DNA from: Cupriavidus pauculus
Lineage (GTDB): Bacteria > Pseudomonadota > Gammaproteobacteria > Burkholderiales > Burkholderiaceae
Assembly (NCBI RefSeq): GCF_008693385.1
Contig: NZ_CP044065.1
Span: forward strand, 1,488,001 to 1,552,000
Direction of reading: 5' to 3'
Length of the DNA: 64,000 nt
Shown: positions 45,528-54,030 of the stretch, in pieces
How positions within the stretch are numbered: position 1 is the stretch's first letter
How the letters are laid out: each line of letters starts with the position of its first letter
Made by a program: the position numbers and the translations under genes
Notes under the pieces: generated by a model
The model's input: the letters and a program-made list of their open reading frames with translations, nothing else
Database searches by the model: none
What the model was told of the DNA's origin: nothing

Positions 45528-45655
45528 TCCTCGCGGCAACTGCCGTCGGCACAGCCGTCGCGCGACTCGCGCGGCGGATAGAGCGGATAGCGCAGCGCCG
45601 CATAGATCAGGACGACGACGCCCGCGGCGGTGATCCAGTCGAGCAGATCCTTCAT
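45524..45655 (-). CDS. 43-residue membrane peptide
   Basis: Minus-strand frame of 44 codons with ATG at 45655 and GGAG about 8 nt upstream. The peptide starts MKDLLDWITAAGVVVLIYAA, one clear membrane segment, then RYPLYPPRESRDG and a tail with two Cys (GCADGSCRED). Its stop overlaps the stop of the ammonia-lyase on the other strand. Length, ribosome site and a membrane helix with charged flanks support a real small protein; function unknown. Confidence 0.55.
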   Translation of the reverse strand: MKDLLDWITAAGVVVLIYAALRYPLYPPRESRDGCADGSCRED

Positions 45656-45693
45656 GATGCCGGCTCCATGAGGGTGTGCCTTCAGTCTAGGCG

Positions 45694-45728
45694 CTCGCGG
45701 ACATCGCGGGAACGATCGATTCCGCGAG
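45694..45728. terminator. Possible hairpin after metQ-like gene
   Basis: CTCGCGGA (45694-45701) and TCCGCGAG (45721-45728) are perfect 8-bp inverted arms with a 19-bp loop, 19 bp beyond the minus-strand stop of the MetQ-like gene. No U-run is seen. Confidence 0.25.
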
Positions 45729-45746
45729 AGCTTATGCGGATCGGGA

Positions 45747-46553
45747 TCAGAACGCCGGCAGAATCGCGCCCTTGAACTGCCTGTCGAGGAAATCCTTCAC
45801 TTCCTGCGACTGATACGCCGCAACCAGCGGCTTGACCCATGGCTTGTCCTTGTCCTGCGCGCGCACCGCGATCAGGTTCGCATACGGGCCGCGCAGGTCC
45901 TCGATCGCGATGGCATCGCGCGTCGGCGACAGGTTGGCCTTGACCGCGTAATCGGTATTGATCGATGCCGCGGCGAGGTCGCTCAGCGAACGCGGCAGGA
46001 TCGCCGAGTCCAGTTCGACGAACTTGAGCTTCTTCGGATTCGAGGCGATATCGAGCGGCGTGGCGTTCTTGCCCGCGGCGGTTTTCAGCGTGATCACGCC
46101 CTTGGCCTGCAGCAGCCGCAGCGCGCGATTACCGTTCGACGGATCGTTCTGGATACCGACCTTCGCGCCTTCCGGCAGGTCCGACAGCGACTTGTACTTG
46201 CTCGAGTAGAAACCCATCGGCGCTACGTAGGTCAGGCCCACATTGACGATCTTGTAGCGGCGCGCCTCGATCTGGCTGTCGAGGAACGGCTGGTGCTGAA
46301 AGCCGTTGGCGTCGAGATCGCCGGCATCGAGCGCGGCGTTCGGCTGCGCATAGTCGTTGAACTCGACGATGCGGATGTCCAACCCATTGCGCTTGGCCAC
46401 CGTACGCACGACCTCCCAGATCTGCGCGTCCGGCCCGCTCATCGTGCCGAGGCGGACGACCTGGTCGGCGGCGAGGGCCTGCGTGGCGGTCAGCGCCGCC
46501 AGCGCGGAAACAGCGGCGGCGGTGAACAGTTGGAACAAACGGCGGCGATGCAT
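45747..46553 (-). CDS. metQ: MetQ/NlpA-family ABC substrate-binding protein
   Basis: 268 residues from the ATG at 46553 (AGGAGCC upstream). Signal peptide (LFQLFTAAAVSALAALTATQ, cleavage near LAA-DQ); no lipobox Cys, so it appears secreted rather than lipidated. Family motifs: VVRLGTMSGPDAQIWEVVRT, ALDAGDLDANGFQHQPFLD, GAKVGIQNDPSNGNRALRLL. MetQ proteins deliver D/L-methionine or related compounds to MetNI. No metN or metI is adjacent, so it is an orphan here. Confidence 0.9.
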   Translation of the reverse strand: MHRRRLFQLFTAAAVSALAALTATQALAADQVVRLGTMSGPDAQIWEVVRTVAKRNGLDIRIVEFNDYAQPNAALDAGDLDANGFQHQPFLDSQIEARRYKIVNVGLTYVAPMGFYSSKYKSLSDLPEGAKVGIQNDPSNGNRALRLLQAKGVITLKTAAGKNATPLDIASNPKKLKFVELDSAILPRSLSDLAAASINTDYAVKANLSPTRDAIAIEDLRGPYANLIAVRAQDKDKPWVKPLVAAYQSQEVKDFLDRQFKGAILPAF

Positions 46554-46677
46554 GATGGCTCCTGTAGGGCGTTGTATTGGCTCGCCCCCGCGCGGGTGGC
46601 ACGAGGGCGTCACGGATGGTAAGGACGCTTACGCCATCAGGGAATGAATAAGTTCGGCTATCGATATGCGCCGTTTG

Positions 46678-47421
46678 TCATGCGTCGATGAACGACACGA
46701 ACTCTTCCAGTTCGAGCTTCGCCAGCCGCATATTGTTCTCGGGCACGCTGTTGTCGGCGTACCCCAGCGACATTCCCGCAATCACCATCTCTCCCTCGGG
46801 AATGCCGAGCTCCCGATGGAGCACCGTCGATTGCAGCGACCAGATCTGCTGGGGACAGGTGTCCAGCCCTTCGGACCGGGCGGCGAGCATGATGTTCTGC
46901 AGGAAGCAGCCGTAGCAGAGAAAGCTCGCCCACTCCAGCCGGCGATCCATGGTGAAGATCAGTCCGACCGGCGCATCGAAGAACCGGAACTGACGCTCGA
47001 CATCGCGTCGCCGCCCGGCGATATCGCTGCGAGGCACGCCCTGCGCATCGCCGAGCATCCCCCGGAACGTACTGAAGCGCGCATCGAACGGCGCCGGCAG
47101 GTTCGTGGGAAAGAACGGGTACTGCAGCGGCAGCGTCTCCGGATTCTCCCGATAGGCGGAGACCGCCGCCTCGGTGACGCGTTCACGAGCATGCCCCGTG
47201 ACCACGTAGCAACGCCAGGGCTGCGTATTGCTCGAGCTCGGCGCATGACTCGCCGCCGACAGGATGCCCCGTACCGTGGCCAGCGGGACGGGAGTATCGA
47301 GAAAGGCCCGCTTGCTGCGGCGCTCGCGCATCGTCGCCGCCACCAGTGCCGCCACGAGTGCCGCCGCATTGCCTGCCGACGCGACCGCCCCAATCTGCTT
47401 GTCCATCTCCATCATCTCCAT
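46678..47421 (-). CDS. Nitroreductase-family flavoprotein
   Basis: 247 residues. FMN-binding nitroreductase features: RERRSKRAFLDTPVPLATVR, ASHAPSSSNTQPWRCYVVTG and, near the C-terminus, GMSLGYADNSVPENN. The N-terminus MEMMEMDKQIGAVASAGNAA is variable with several possible ATGs; the first has TGGAGAG at suitable spacing. Members reduce nitroaromatics, quinones or enones with NAD(P)H. It is divergent from the maleylacetate reductase gene, so a link with the aromatic catabolic locus is possible. Confidence 0.88.
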   Translation of the reverse strand: MEMMEMDKQIGAVASAGNAAALVAALVAATMRERRSKRAFLDTPVPLATVRGILSAASHAPSSSNTQPWRCYVVTGHARERVTEAAVSAYRENPETLPLQYPFFPTNLPAPFDARFSTFRGMLGDAQGVPRSDIAGRRRDVERQFRFFDAPVGLIFTMDRRLEWASFLCYGCFLQNIMLAARSEGLDTCPQQIWSLQSTVLHRELGIPEGEMVIAGMSLGYADNSVPENNMRLAKLELEEFVSFIDA

Positions 47422-47692
47422 GGCATTACTCTCCAGTCGTGGTTGTCAGTGTGGTTGTGATTTCGCTTGTGCGTCTGGAGAAAAATCATAGACACATGGC
47501 ACGCGCTGAACAGATGGCAATGCTTGCATCCTGCGTCCAACATCCCTGAACGATGCACCGCCCCTGTGCCTGATGACGAGTGTAGTCGCGGCGTCCAGAT
47601 TCCTGAACGATATGTTCGCGAAAGCGGCGCGCACGGCCGAATCGGGATGCCCTATCTTGTCTCCGACACACATGGCACGAGGAGACGCCAAG
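47422..47692. promoter_or_regulatory. Divergent promoter region
   Basis: 271 bp between the nitroreductase and maleylacetate reductase genes. CCTGAACGAT occurs twice in the same orientation (about 57 bp apart, near 47546 and 47602), a possible regulator half-site pair. GAGGAG precedes the ATG at 47693. Confidence 0.3.
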
Positions 47693-48820
47693 ATGGACCA
47701 GTTGAAATGCCTGCCGCAGGATCATGTCGTGTGGGGACACGACATCCTGCGGCCCGTGGCCGCGTCGCTCGGCGACTATGGCCTGCGCCGCCCGATCGTC
47801 CTGACCGTGAACTTTTTGGAGGCGCTGCATCGCGCGTATCTCGCGCCCGCCATCGCGGACTGCGTCGGCGTATTCACGGGATTGCCCGCCCATGTGCCCG
47901 ACTTTGCCGTGGACGCGGCGTTGCGCGCATGCCGCGACGCGCGCGCGGAGTCCATCGTCGCGCTCGGGGGTGGCTCCGTGCTCGACGCCGCAAAGGCAGT
48001 GTCGGCGCGCCACTTCGCGGAGACGGGCCACCATCTGCCCATTGCCGCATTTCCGACGACGCTGTCCGGCTCCGAGTTCTCGCATTACTTCGGCGTGACG
48101 GAGACGGACGGCCCGCGCAAGTTCAAGCGCAGCTACGCCGTGCGGGAGACCGTGCCGAAGCTCGTCACGATCGACCCCCAGTTGATCGTCGACACCCCGC
48201 GCGAACTGCTGCTGAGCTCGGCGATCAAGGGCATCGATCATGCGATGGAAGGCATGCGCCGCGTCGGCACCGATCATCCGCACGCGATGCTCGCGGCGCG
48301 CGGCGTGGCGCGCTTTCTGGGCGTGCTGGAGCGATGGCCGAAACGCCTCGACACGCGCGCGGCGCTCGAGGCCGGCAACGTCTCGATGGACGATCTGCTG
48401 CAGCTCCAGCTCGGCGCCTGGCAGTGCTACTTCTATCCGGCGTCGGTCATCTACGGGCTCAGCCATCGCATCGGGCATATCCTCGGTGGCACGTTCGGCC
48501 TGCCCCATAGCGTGACGTCCTGCATCACGCTCGCCCCGGTGATTCGCGCATGCGCGGAAATCTACGGCGACAAGCTCGATATCTTCCGCACTTCGGCGAC
48601 CGGGGCGACCCGCGATACTACGGCGGAATGGCTGGCCGACCTCATCGCCGGACTGGTCGATACGCTCGATCTGCCAAGCCGGCTGCGCGGCTTCGAGATC
48701 CCGCGCGGCACGCTGCGCGAGGTCGCCTCGATGCTGGCGGAACACTACCCGGCGGAAGTGGGCGATCTTGGCGACGACGCCGCGCGCAAGCTGGAAGCGC
48801 TGCTGGAGGGCATGTGGTGA
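47693..48820 (+). CDS. Maleylacetate reductase (Fe-ADH family)
   Basis: 375 residues from the ATG at 47693 (GAGGAG upstream). Iron-containing alcohol dehydrogenase fold of the maleylacetate reductase branch: VALGGGSVLDAAKAVSA (NAD site), AFPTTLSGSEFSHYFGVT, ELLLSSAIKGIDHAMEG and SHRIGHILGGTFGLPHSVT. It reduces maleylacetate, or chloromaleylacetate with loss of chloride, to 3-oxoadipate, the exit of hydroquinone and chlorohydroquinone pathways (LinF/PcpE role). With the ring-cleavage dioxygenase at 52879 it gives a complete quinol-to-oxoadipate route. Stop overlaps the amidase start (TGATG). Confidence 0.88.
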   Translation: MDQLKCLPQDHVVWGHDILRPVAASLGDYGLRRPIVLTVNFLEALHRAYLAPAIADCVGVFTGLPAHVPDFAVDAALRACRDARAESIVALGGGSVLDAAKAVSARHFAETGHHLPIAAFPTTLSGSEFSHYFGVTETDGPRKFKRSYAVRETVPKLVTIDPQLIVDTPRELLLSSAIKGIDHAMEGMRRVGTDHPHAMLAARGVARFLGVLERWPKRLDTRAALEAGNVSMDDLLQLQLGAWQCYFYPASVIYGLSHRIGHILGGTFGLPHSVTSCITLAPVIRACAEIYGDKLDIFRTSATGATRDTTAEWLADLIAGLVDTLDLPSRLRGFEIPRGTLREVASMLAEHYPAEVGDLGDDAARKLEALLEGMW

Positions 48821-50187
48821 TGCGCGCGAACCCTGCATTGCCCGCCCCGGCCGACAGTCTGCGCGGGCTCCGCCACGCGCTCGTCACGCGCGAGATCACG
48901 GCCGTGGCACTGACGGAGCGTACGCTGCAAGCCGCGGAGGCGAGCCGGCAGGCCGTCAACGCGTTCGCCGCCATCGACTGGGACCGCGCGCTGCGGGCGG
49001 CCGCTGAAAGCGATCGCCGCTATGCCAATGGCACCGCGCGCGCGCTCGAAGGCCTGCCCATCGCGGTGAAGGATCTGATCGATACGCGCGGGATCGACAC
49101 CTGCTACGGCTCGTCCGCATACCTCGGTCATCGTCCCGCTGTCGATGCCGATGTCGTCCACGCGCTCGTGGACCGCGGCGCCATCGTCGTGGGCAAGACC
49201 ACCACGCACGAGTTCGCATGGGGCGTCACCACGTCGAGCGCGTACTTCGGCGACACGCGCAACCCGCTGGATCCGTCTCGTATTCCCGGCGGATCGAGCG
49301 GCGGCGCGGCCGCCGCCATCGCGCACGGCGCCGTGCCGGCGGGCCTGGGCACGGACACCGGCGGCTCCGTGCGTATTCCGGCCGCACTATGCGGCGTGGC
49401 CGGATTCAAGCCGACACACGATGCCCTGTCGACACGCGGCGTTTTTCCGCTCGCGCCCAGCTGCGACCACCTCGGCCTGCTCGGCCGCCACGTGGACGAT
49501 GTGCTCTGGCTCGCCAACGCGCTCCATATCGACGTGCCGGAAAGCGATGCATGGCTGTCCGCGCGGATCGGCGTCGTGCGCGAGATCGCGCCCGTGCCGC
49601 TCGCCCCCGACGTCGCCACGGCGTTCGATGCGGCCATGCAACGCCTCGCGCGCACGTTCGCCTGCATCGATATCGGCGCGCCCCGGCTGTTCGCGGGCGT
49701 CTTCGACGCCTTCGCGGCCATCGTGCTCGTGGAAGGCGGCATCGAACACTTCCGGCGCAACGGGTGGGATCGCATTGCAGCGCACTACGGTGCGGAAACG
49801 ATGGACCGCCTTCGCCGCGCGGAGCGTACGGACCTGCGCACGTATGGCGTCGCGCAGGACGTCCGCCGAGCCTTCACGGCACGCCTTCGCGACGCGATGG
49901 CCGGGGTGGACTACCTCGTACTGCCGACGTGTCCCTGCACGGCGCCGTCGCTTGGCGCCAGCGACGTGCGCATCGGCGAGTGGACCGGCACGGTCCGGGA
50001 GGCCCTCATGACATACACGGCGCCATTCAATATCGCGGGATTCCCCGCGATCTCCGTGCCGTTGCCGGCCGCAACCGGTGTGCTGCCGGCGGCATTACAG
50101 ATCGTCGCGCGGCCTGGCGACGACGGCGCGCTGCTCCAGATTGCCCAGCAGATCGAAACGCTGCTGGGCGAACGCATCGCCGCATGA
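48820..50187 (+). CDS. Amidase signature-family hydrolase
   Basis: 455 residues with the Ser-cisSer-Lys triad: Lys in GLPIAVKDLIDTRGID, the Ser-rich loop RIPGGSSGGAAAAIAHGAVP and GLGTDTGGSVRIPAALCGVA. ATG overlaps the previous stop, with GGAGGG upstream. Hydrolyses an amide (or releases an aromatic amine or acid from one). Placed between maleylacetate reductase and the TDO-family gene, it probably processes an amide-bearing substrate or intermediate of the locus, possibly the product of the TDO-like enzyme. Confidence 0.9.
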   Translation: MRANPALPAPADSLRGLRHALVTREITAVALTERTLQAAEASRQAVNAFAAIDWDRALRAAAESDRRYANGTARALEGLPIAVKDLIDTRGIDTCYGSSAYLGHRPAVDADVVHALVDRGAIVVGKTTTHEFAWGVTTSSAYFGDTRNPLDPSRIPGGSSGGAAAAIAHGAVPAGLGTDTGGSVRIPAALCGVAGFKPTHDALSTRGVFPLAPSCDHLGLLGRHVDDVLWLANALHIDVPESDAWLSARIGVVREIAPVPLAPDVATAFDAAMQRLARTFACIDIGAPRLFAGVFDAFAAIVLVEGGIEHFRRNGWDRIAAHYGAETMDRLRRAERTDLRTYGVAQDVRRAFTARLRDAMAGVDYLVLPTCPCTAPSLGASDVRIGEWTGTVREALMTYTAPFNIAGFPAISVPLPAATGVLPAALQIVARPGDDGALLQIAQQIETLLGERIAA

Positions 50188-50214
50188 CCACACCCCACCA
50201 GAGAGGAGAGCACG

Positions 50215-51096
50215 ATGAGCGAATCCGCATCCCCCGGCATCACACCGTCGGGACAGACCCCATACAGCGCGTGGATACAGACCGACGTGCTGCACACGCT
50301 GCAGACGCCCGTCAGCGACCATCCCGGCGAGCATGCATGGATTACCTCCGTACAGGTGTCCGAGCTTTACTGGATGCTGATCGTCCGCGAAATCCAGACC
50401 GCCCAGCAGCAACTGCGGCGCAACCAACTGTCCGGCGCCATCGAGACCCTGCGGCGCATCGTGGCCCACCACGAGCCGCTCAATACGACGTGGAAGTCCA
50501 TCGCATGGATGACGCCGGCCGATCTGCTGGCGATCCTGTCGCGCGCGGTGGCGAAGTATGGCAAGGACACGGCCTTGCAGGGATGGACGTATCGACAGAT
50601 GGTGTATTTGTTCGGCATCCGGCAGGCCGAGCATCTCCAGCACTTCGAGCCGCAGCCGGAACGCTGGCAGCAGCTGAATCAGGTGCTGGACACGCCTAGC
50701 CTCTATGACGATGTGCTGATGGCCCTCGATCGCGCGGGATTCGCGATACCGGCGCACGTGCGGGAGCGCGATTATCGCCAGCCCTATGCGCCGGACAAGG
50801 CCGTGGAGCGCGCGTGGCGCGACATCTATGCCGATGCCGGCGGGCATGTCCAGTTGCGAGGGCTCGGGGAAACGCTGGCCGACATCACGGAAGGATTCCT
50901 GGCCTGGAAGCACCTGCACCTGATGGCCACGCGCCGCACGTTCGGCCATCGCCCGGCGTACTTCGGCACCGAAGGCATCGCGTGGCTGCTGCCGACGATG
51001 GAAGAACTGCCGTTTCCCGAACTGTGGACCGCGCGCGGGATCATCGGCGACCCACCGGCCGGCTGCCCCATGCACAAGCCAGCGGGGCGCGCATGA
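50215..51096 (+). CDS. Tryptophan 2,3-dioxygenase-family heme protein
   Basis: 293 residues aligned over most of the TDO family: YSAWIQTDVLHTLQTPVSDH, VQVSELYWMLIVREIQTAQQ, TPSLYDDVLMALDRAGFAIP, and the heme region AWKHLHLMATRRTFGHRPAY with the likely proximal ligand His235. In TDO the distal His (His55 of Xanthomonas) precedes QVSEL; here that position is Val46. The carboxylate-binding Arg appears kept as Arg127 (TYRQMV). The protein ends GCPMHKPAGRA, a Cys-Pro heme-type motif. It probably oxygenates something other than tryptophan; no kynurenine genes are near. AGAGGAG precedes the ATG, and its stop overlaps the GST gene. Confidence 0.85.
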   Translation: MSESASPGITPSGQTPYSAWIQTDVLHTLQTPVSDHPGEHAWITSVQVSELYWMLIVREIQTAQQQLRRNQLSGAIETLRRIVAHHEPLNTTWKSIAWMTPADLLAILSRAVAKYGKDTALQGWTYRQMVYLFGIRQAEHLQHFEPQPERWQQLNQVLDTPSLYDDVLMALDRAGFAIPAHVRERDYRQPYAPDKAVERAWRDIYADAGGHVQLRGLGETLADITEGFLAWKHLHLMATRRTFGHRPAYFGTEGIAWLLPTMEELPFPELWTARGIIGDPPAGCPMHKPAGRA

Positions 51097-52163
51097 CGAT
51101 CGACGATCTGATGACGCTCGCGGCCGGCGCACGGGCCGCCATGGCGGATCCACGGCGATCCCATCTCGTGGGCGGCGCAACGGCACCCCATTCGCTTCAG
51201 AACTCGCCACCGCGCTTCGAACTATTCCACGCGGCCAGTTCGCTGTGTTCGCAGAAAGTGCGCACGGTCCTCGCGGAGAAGGCGTTGCCCTATCGTTCCA
51301 ACGACATGATGATCCTGAGCGCGATCCAGGGCGATCGCATCGTGCCGGCCGAACACTATTCGCCCGCCTACGTCAGGCTGCGCCTCCACGCCGGCCGCGA
51401 AATTGGCAAGCCGTTCGTCGATCGCTATACGGGGCGCACGTCGGTGGAGACCGAGGGGTTCGACCCGTGCGTCGTCCCGTTGCTGATCGACTACGAAGCC
51501 GGCCGCGTGATCGCGGACTCGCTGCGCATCTGCAGTTATCTCGATGGCTTGTCGCCCGCCCCGGTTCGGCTGATACCGGACGACGGCGCGGCACGCGATG
51601 CCGTGATGCGGCAGGCGGGTATCGTCGACCGCATTCCCAATGGCGCGCTGCTCTATGGCTTTCACCCGGACGCCGACCGTCGCCCCGCGGCACTCCGCGC
51701 GGTGATGGAAACCGTGTACGACGCCAAGATCCTCGCGCTGGAAGCGATGATCGATGCCAATGCCGACGATGCGGGACTGGCCGACGCCTATCGCGCCAAG
51801 ATCCTCAAGGAGCGCGGCGGCAAGGCCGTATCCCACGACGCGCGCTTCCAGCGCCAGACGCGCGAGCACGTCGCGGCGCTGCTGCGCGATCTGGAATGTA
51901 CGCTACCCAGCGCGGGCGCACCGTGGGTGACGGGGGCGAATTTCTCGCTGGCCGACGTGTTCTGGGGCGTCAACCTGACGCGGCTCGCGTATCTGGGGCT
52001 GGCCTCGATGTGGAACGATCTGCCTCTCGTGGCACGGTATGTCGAGGCGCTGGTGCGGCGGCCTTCCATCGCCGAGGAAGTCGTGCAGGCCACCATCGAA
52101 TCGCTGCCCCCCTCCGCGTATATGGATGTGCTGACGGGCGGGACCCGCATGACGCTTGCATGA
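51093..52163 (+). CDS. LinD-like glutathione S-transferase
   Basis: 356 residues, the unusual length of LinD-type reductive dehalogenases rather than the 200-230 of normal GSTs. Recalled LinD features present: RFELFHAASSLCSQKVRTVL with Ser50 and Cys52 at the PcpC Ser11/Cys13 positions, RTSVETEGFDPCVVPLLIDY, GRVIADSLRICSYLDGL and the C-terminal APWVTGANFSLADVFWGVNL. Such enzymes dechlorinate chlorohydroquinones with two glutathiones or isomerise maleyl compounds. It follows the TDO-like gene (ATGA overlap) and ends at a strong terminator. It could alternatively be a glutathionyl-hydroquinone enzyme. Confidence 0.83.
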   Translation: MTIDDLMTLAAGARAAMADPRRSHLVGGATAPHSLQNSPPRFELFHAASSLCSQKVRTVLAEKALPYRSNDMMILSAIQGDRIVPAEHYSPAYVRLRLHAGREIGKPFVDRYTGRTSVETEGFDPCVVPLLIDYEAGRVIADSLRICSYLDGLSPAPVRLIPDDGAARDAVMRQAGIVDRIPNGALLYGFHPDADRRPAALRAVMETVYDAKILALEAMIDANADDAGLADAYRAKILKERGGKAVSHDARFQRQTREHVAALLRDLECTLPSAGAPWVTGANFSLADVFWGVNLTRLAYLGLASMWNDLPLVARYVEALVRRPSIAEEVVQATIESLPPSAYMDVLTGGTRMTLA

Positions 52164-52182
52164 GCGATCGCGGGACGTAAAA

Positions 52183-52206
52183 AAGGGGCGCCACGTGGCG
52201 CCCCTT
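52183..52206. terminator. Bidirectional terminator, 24-bp palindrome
   Basis: A perfect 24-bp palindrome centred on CACGTG (AAGGGGCGCCAC and its complement) is flanked by an A-run on the left and a T-rich end on the right. It sits between the convergent GST and quinone reductase genes and can terminate both. Confidence 0.85.
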
Positions 52207-52224
52207 CTTCATAGGCCAGCGCAA

Positions 52225-52851
52225 TCAGGCGGCGACCGCCTCCGGCGCGCCATGCAGCGAGCGCGCGACTTCCGCGACCCGGCGGCCCTGGAAGCGCGCC
52301 ACCGCAAGCTGGTCCTCGTCGGGCATCAACGAATCCTGACGCGACACGTGCGTGGCGCCATACGGGGTGCCGGCCTTGAACATCGCGGCATCGGCATAGC
52401 CGAGCGGCACGATGATCAGACCCAGATGGGCCATCGGCGCGTAAATCGACAACAGCGTCGATTCGTTGCCCCCGTGCATCGACGACGTCGAGCCGAACAC
52501 CGATCCGATCTTGCCGTTGAGCTTCCCCTGGAACCACAGTCCGCCGAGTCCGTCGATAAAGGCCTTCAATTCCGAAGATATGGATCCGAAGCGCGTGGGC
52601 GTGCCGAACACGATCGCATCGGCCCATTCGACATCGGCCTCGGTCGGCGCTTCGTATTTTGCGTTCATCGCCGTGGCATTCTCGAGCCAGCCCGGCACCT
52701 GCCGCATGACCTCGGGGCCGACGAGCTCGCGCACGCGCCGCAGGCGCACCTCCGCGCCCGCCGCCAGCGCGCCCTCCGCGACGGCTCTGGCAAGCGCCTC
52801 CGTCGAGTGGTTACGCGAATAGAACGGGATTAGTACTTTCGTTTTCGACAT
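52225..52851 (-). CDS. wrbA: NAD(P)H:quinone oxidoreductase, WrbA type
   Basis: 208-residue flavodoxin-like protein from the ATG at 52851 (MSKTKVLIPFYSRNHSTEAL). FMN motifs: YSRNHSTEALA, FGTPTRFGSISSELKAFID and FGSTSSMHGGNESTL. WrbA enzymes reduce benzoquinones to hydroquinones by two electrons, avoiding semiquinone radicals. Directly downstream (27 bp) of the hydroquinone-cleaving dioxygenase, it would keep the aromatic pool reduced for ring cleavage, the role of a PcpD-like reductase. Confidence 0.92.
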   Translation of the reverse strand: MSKTKVLIPFYSRNHSTEALARAVAEGALAAGAEVRLRRVRELVGPEVMRQVPGWLENATAMNAKYEAPTEADVEWADAIVFGTPTRFGSISSELKAFIDGLGGLWFQGKLNGKIGSVFGSTSSMHGGNESTLLSIYAPMAHLGLIIVPLGYADAAMFKAGTPYGATHVSRQDSLMPDEDQLAVARFQGRRVAEVARSLHGAPEAVAA

Positions 52852-52878
52852 ATCAATTTCCAACGCACCAGAAAGGGG

Positions 52879-53829
52879 TTATACGGCAATGGGTTCGAGG
52901 CGGGACAGCAGTTCGTCCTTGCGTTCGGCGAGCCACGGCGGCAGCTGGAATTCCTCGCCGAAGTGGCCGGGCGGCTCGTCGATCGCGAAGCCGATATCGG
53001 TCGTGGCCGCTTCGAAAATCACCCCGCCGGGCATCTTGAAGTACATCGAACGGAAGTAGTTGCGGTTCACGGACTCCGACGTGTCGATGTAGCCGAGCCC
53101 CATGAACTTGTCCTTGAGCGTCATCTGCTCCGCCTCGCTGTCCACGGCGAACGCCACATGGTGGATCGTGCCTTCGCCATAGACGGAGGAGCCCTGCAGG
53201 CGGTCCGGTTCGTGAAAGAACTCGACGACCATGCCGGGGCCGCCCGTGTGGGTCTCGAAGCGGTAGTACGGGCCCGACTCGCCCGCCAGGCGAAAGCCGA
53301 TGGCCTCGCTCATGAATCGCACGGACTCGGCGACCTCGCGCAGCGACAGCGTGATGCTGTGCACGCCGCGCACCGCGTACGCCTGCGGCACGTTGTTCTC
53401 CACGCAGGCCGGACGCTTGTCGAGATCGGTCTCGACGAGGTCGAACTCGATGCCGCACGGATGGTAGAAGCGCTGGCGCCGCTCGTCGAAGCGCTCGACG
53501 ATATCGGCGTCGTAGCGGATGTTCATGGCATCGAAGCGGTGGCGCCAGAACTCGAGGGAGCCGCGCGGGACCGAGTAGTTGATCACGCGCACCTGCCCCG
53601 AACCGGGGCGCGCCATCACGCCGCGCTGGCGGAACGGGAACGACGTGACCAGGGTACCGGCATCGCCGTTGGCATTGCCGTAGTAGAGGTGATAGATCGG
53701 GTCCTCGCCATCGAGCAACACGGTCTTCTTGACGAGGCTCTGGCCGAGCAGCTTCACGTAGAAATCCACGTCCTCCTGGGCATGCCGGACGCCCGCAGTC
53801 AGGTGGTGGAATCCCTTGATTATCGACAT
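52879..53829 (-). CDS. Hydroquinone ring-cleavage dioxygenase, PcpA/LinE-like
   Basis: 316 residues from the ATG at 53829 (GGAGAAG upstream; a GTG 12 bp earlier is weaker). Two vicinal-oxygen-chelate modules: IKGFHHLTAGVRHAQEDVDF and TIHHVAFAVDSEAEQMTLKD. The Fe(II) ligands His8, His224 and Glu273 (GGVIFEAATTD) have the same spacing as I recall for PcpA (His11, His227, Glu276). It opens hydroquinones between a hydroxylated and a neighbouring carbon to give maleylacetate or its acyl halide. Transcribed with wrbA and divergent from the LysR gene. Confidence 0.88.
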   Translation of the reverse strand: MSIIKGFHHLTAGVRHAQEDVDFYVKLLGQSLVKKTVLLDGEDPIYHLYYGNANGDAGTLVTSFPFRQRGVMARPGSGQVRVINYSVPRGSLEFWRHRFDAMNIRYDADIVERFDERRQRFYHPCGIEFDLVETDLDKRPACVENNVPQAYAVRGVHSITLSLREVAESVRFMSEAIGFRLAGESGPYYRFETHTGGPGMVVEFFHEPDRLQGSSVYGEGTIHHVAFAVDSEAEQMTLKDKFMGLGYIDTSESVNRNYFRSMYFKMPGGVIFEAATTDIGFAIDEPPGHFGEEFQLPPWLAERKDELLSRLEPIAV

Positions 53830-53938
53830 TGTCTTCTCCACATTGAGTACGTCGCACAGAGACAGCCACCGGGCTCTCTCCTTTGCAACAGCTTAAGCAC
53901 TGGTGTGTATTTGGGAAGCATCGGAACGTGTACGCACG

Positions 53939-53955
53939 GTTCGGGAAAGCCGAAC
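53939..53955. promoter_or_regulatory. LysR-type operator between dioxygenase and lysR
   Basis: GTTCGG-GAAAG-CCGAAC, perfect 6-bp arms containing T-N11-A (TCGGGAAAGCCGA), lies in the 201-bp divergent gap about 75 bp before the LysR gene and 110 bp from the dioxygenase. This is the expected place for the recognition site of the adjacent LysR. Confidence 0.5.
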
Positions 53956-54030
53956 GATCGACCAAGGTTTTTCCCGATGCGTCCCGCGCGCGCGTGAAGT
54001 AAGATCGGTTCATCCACTCCCATAAAAGCC

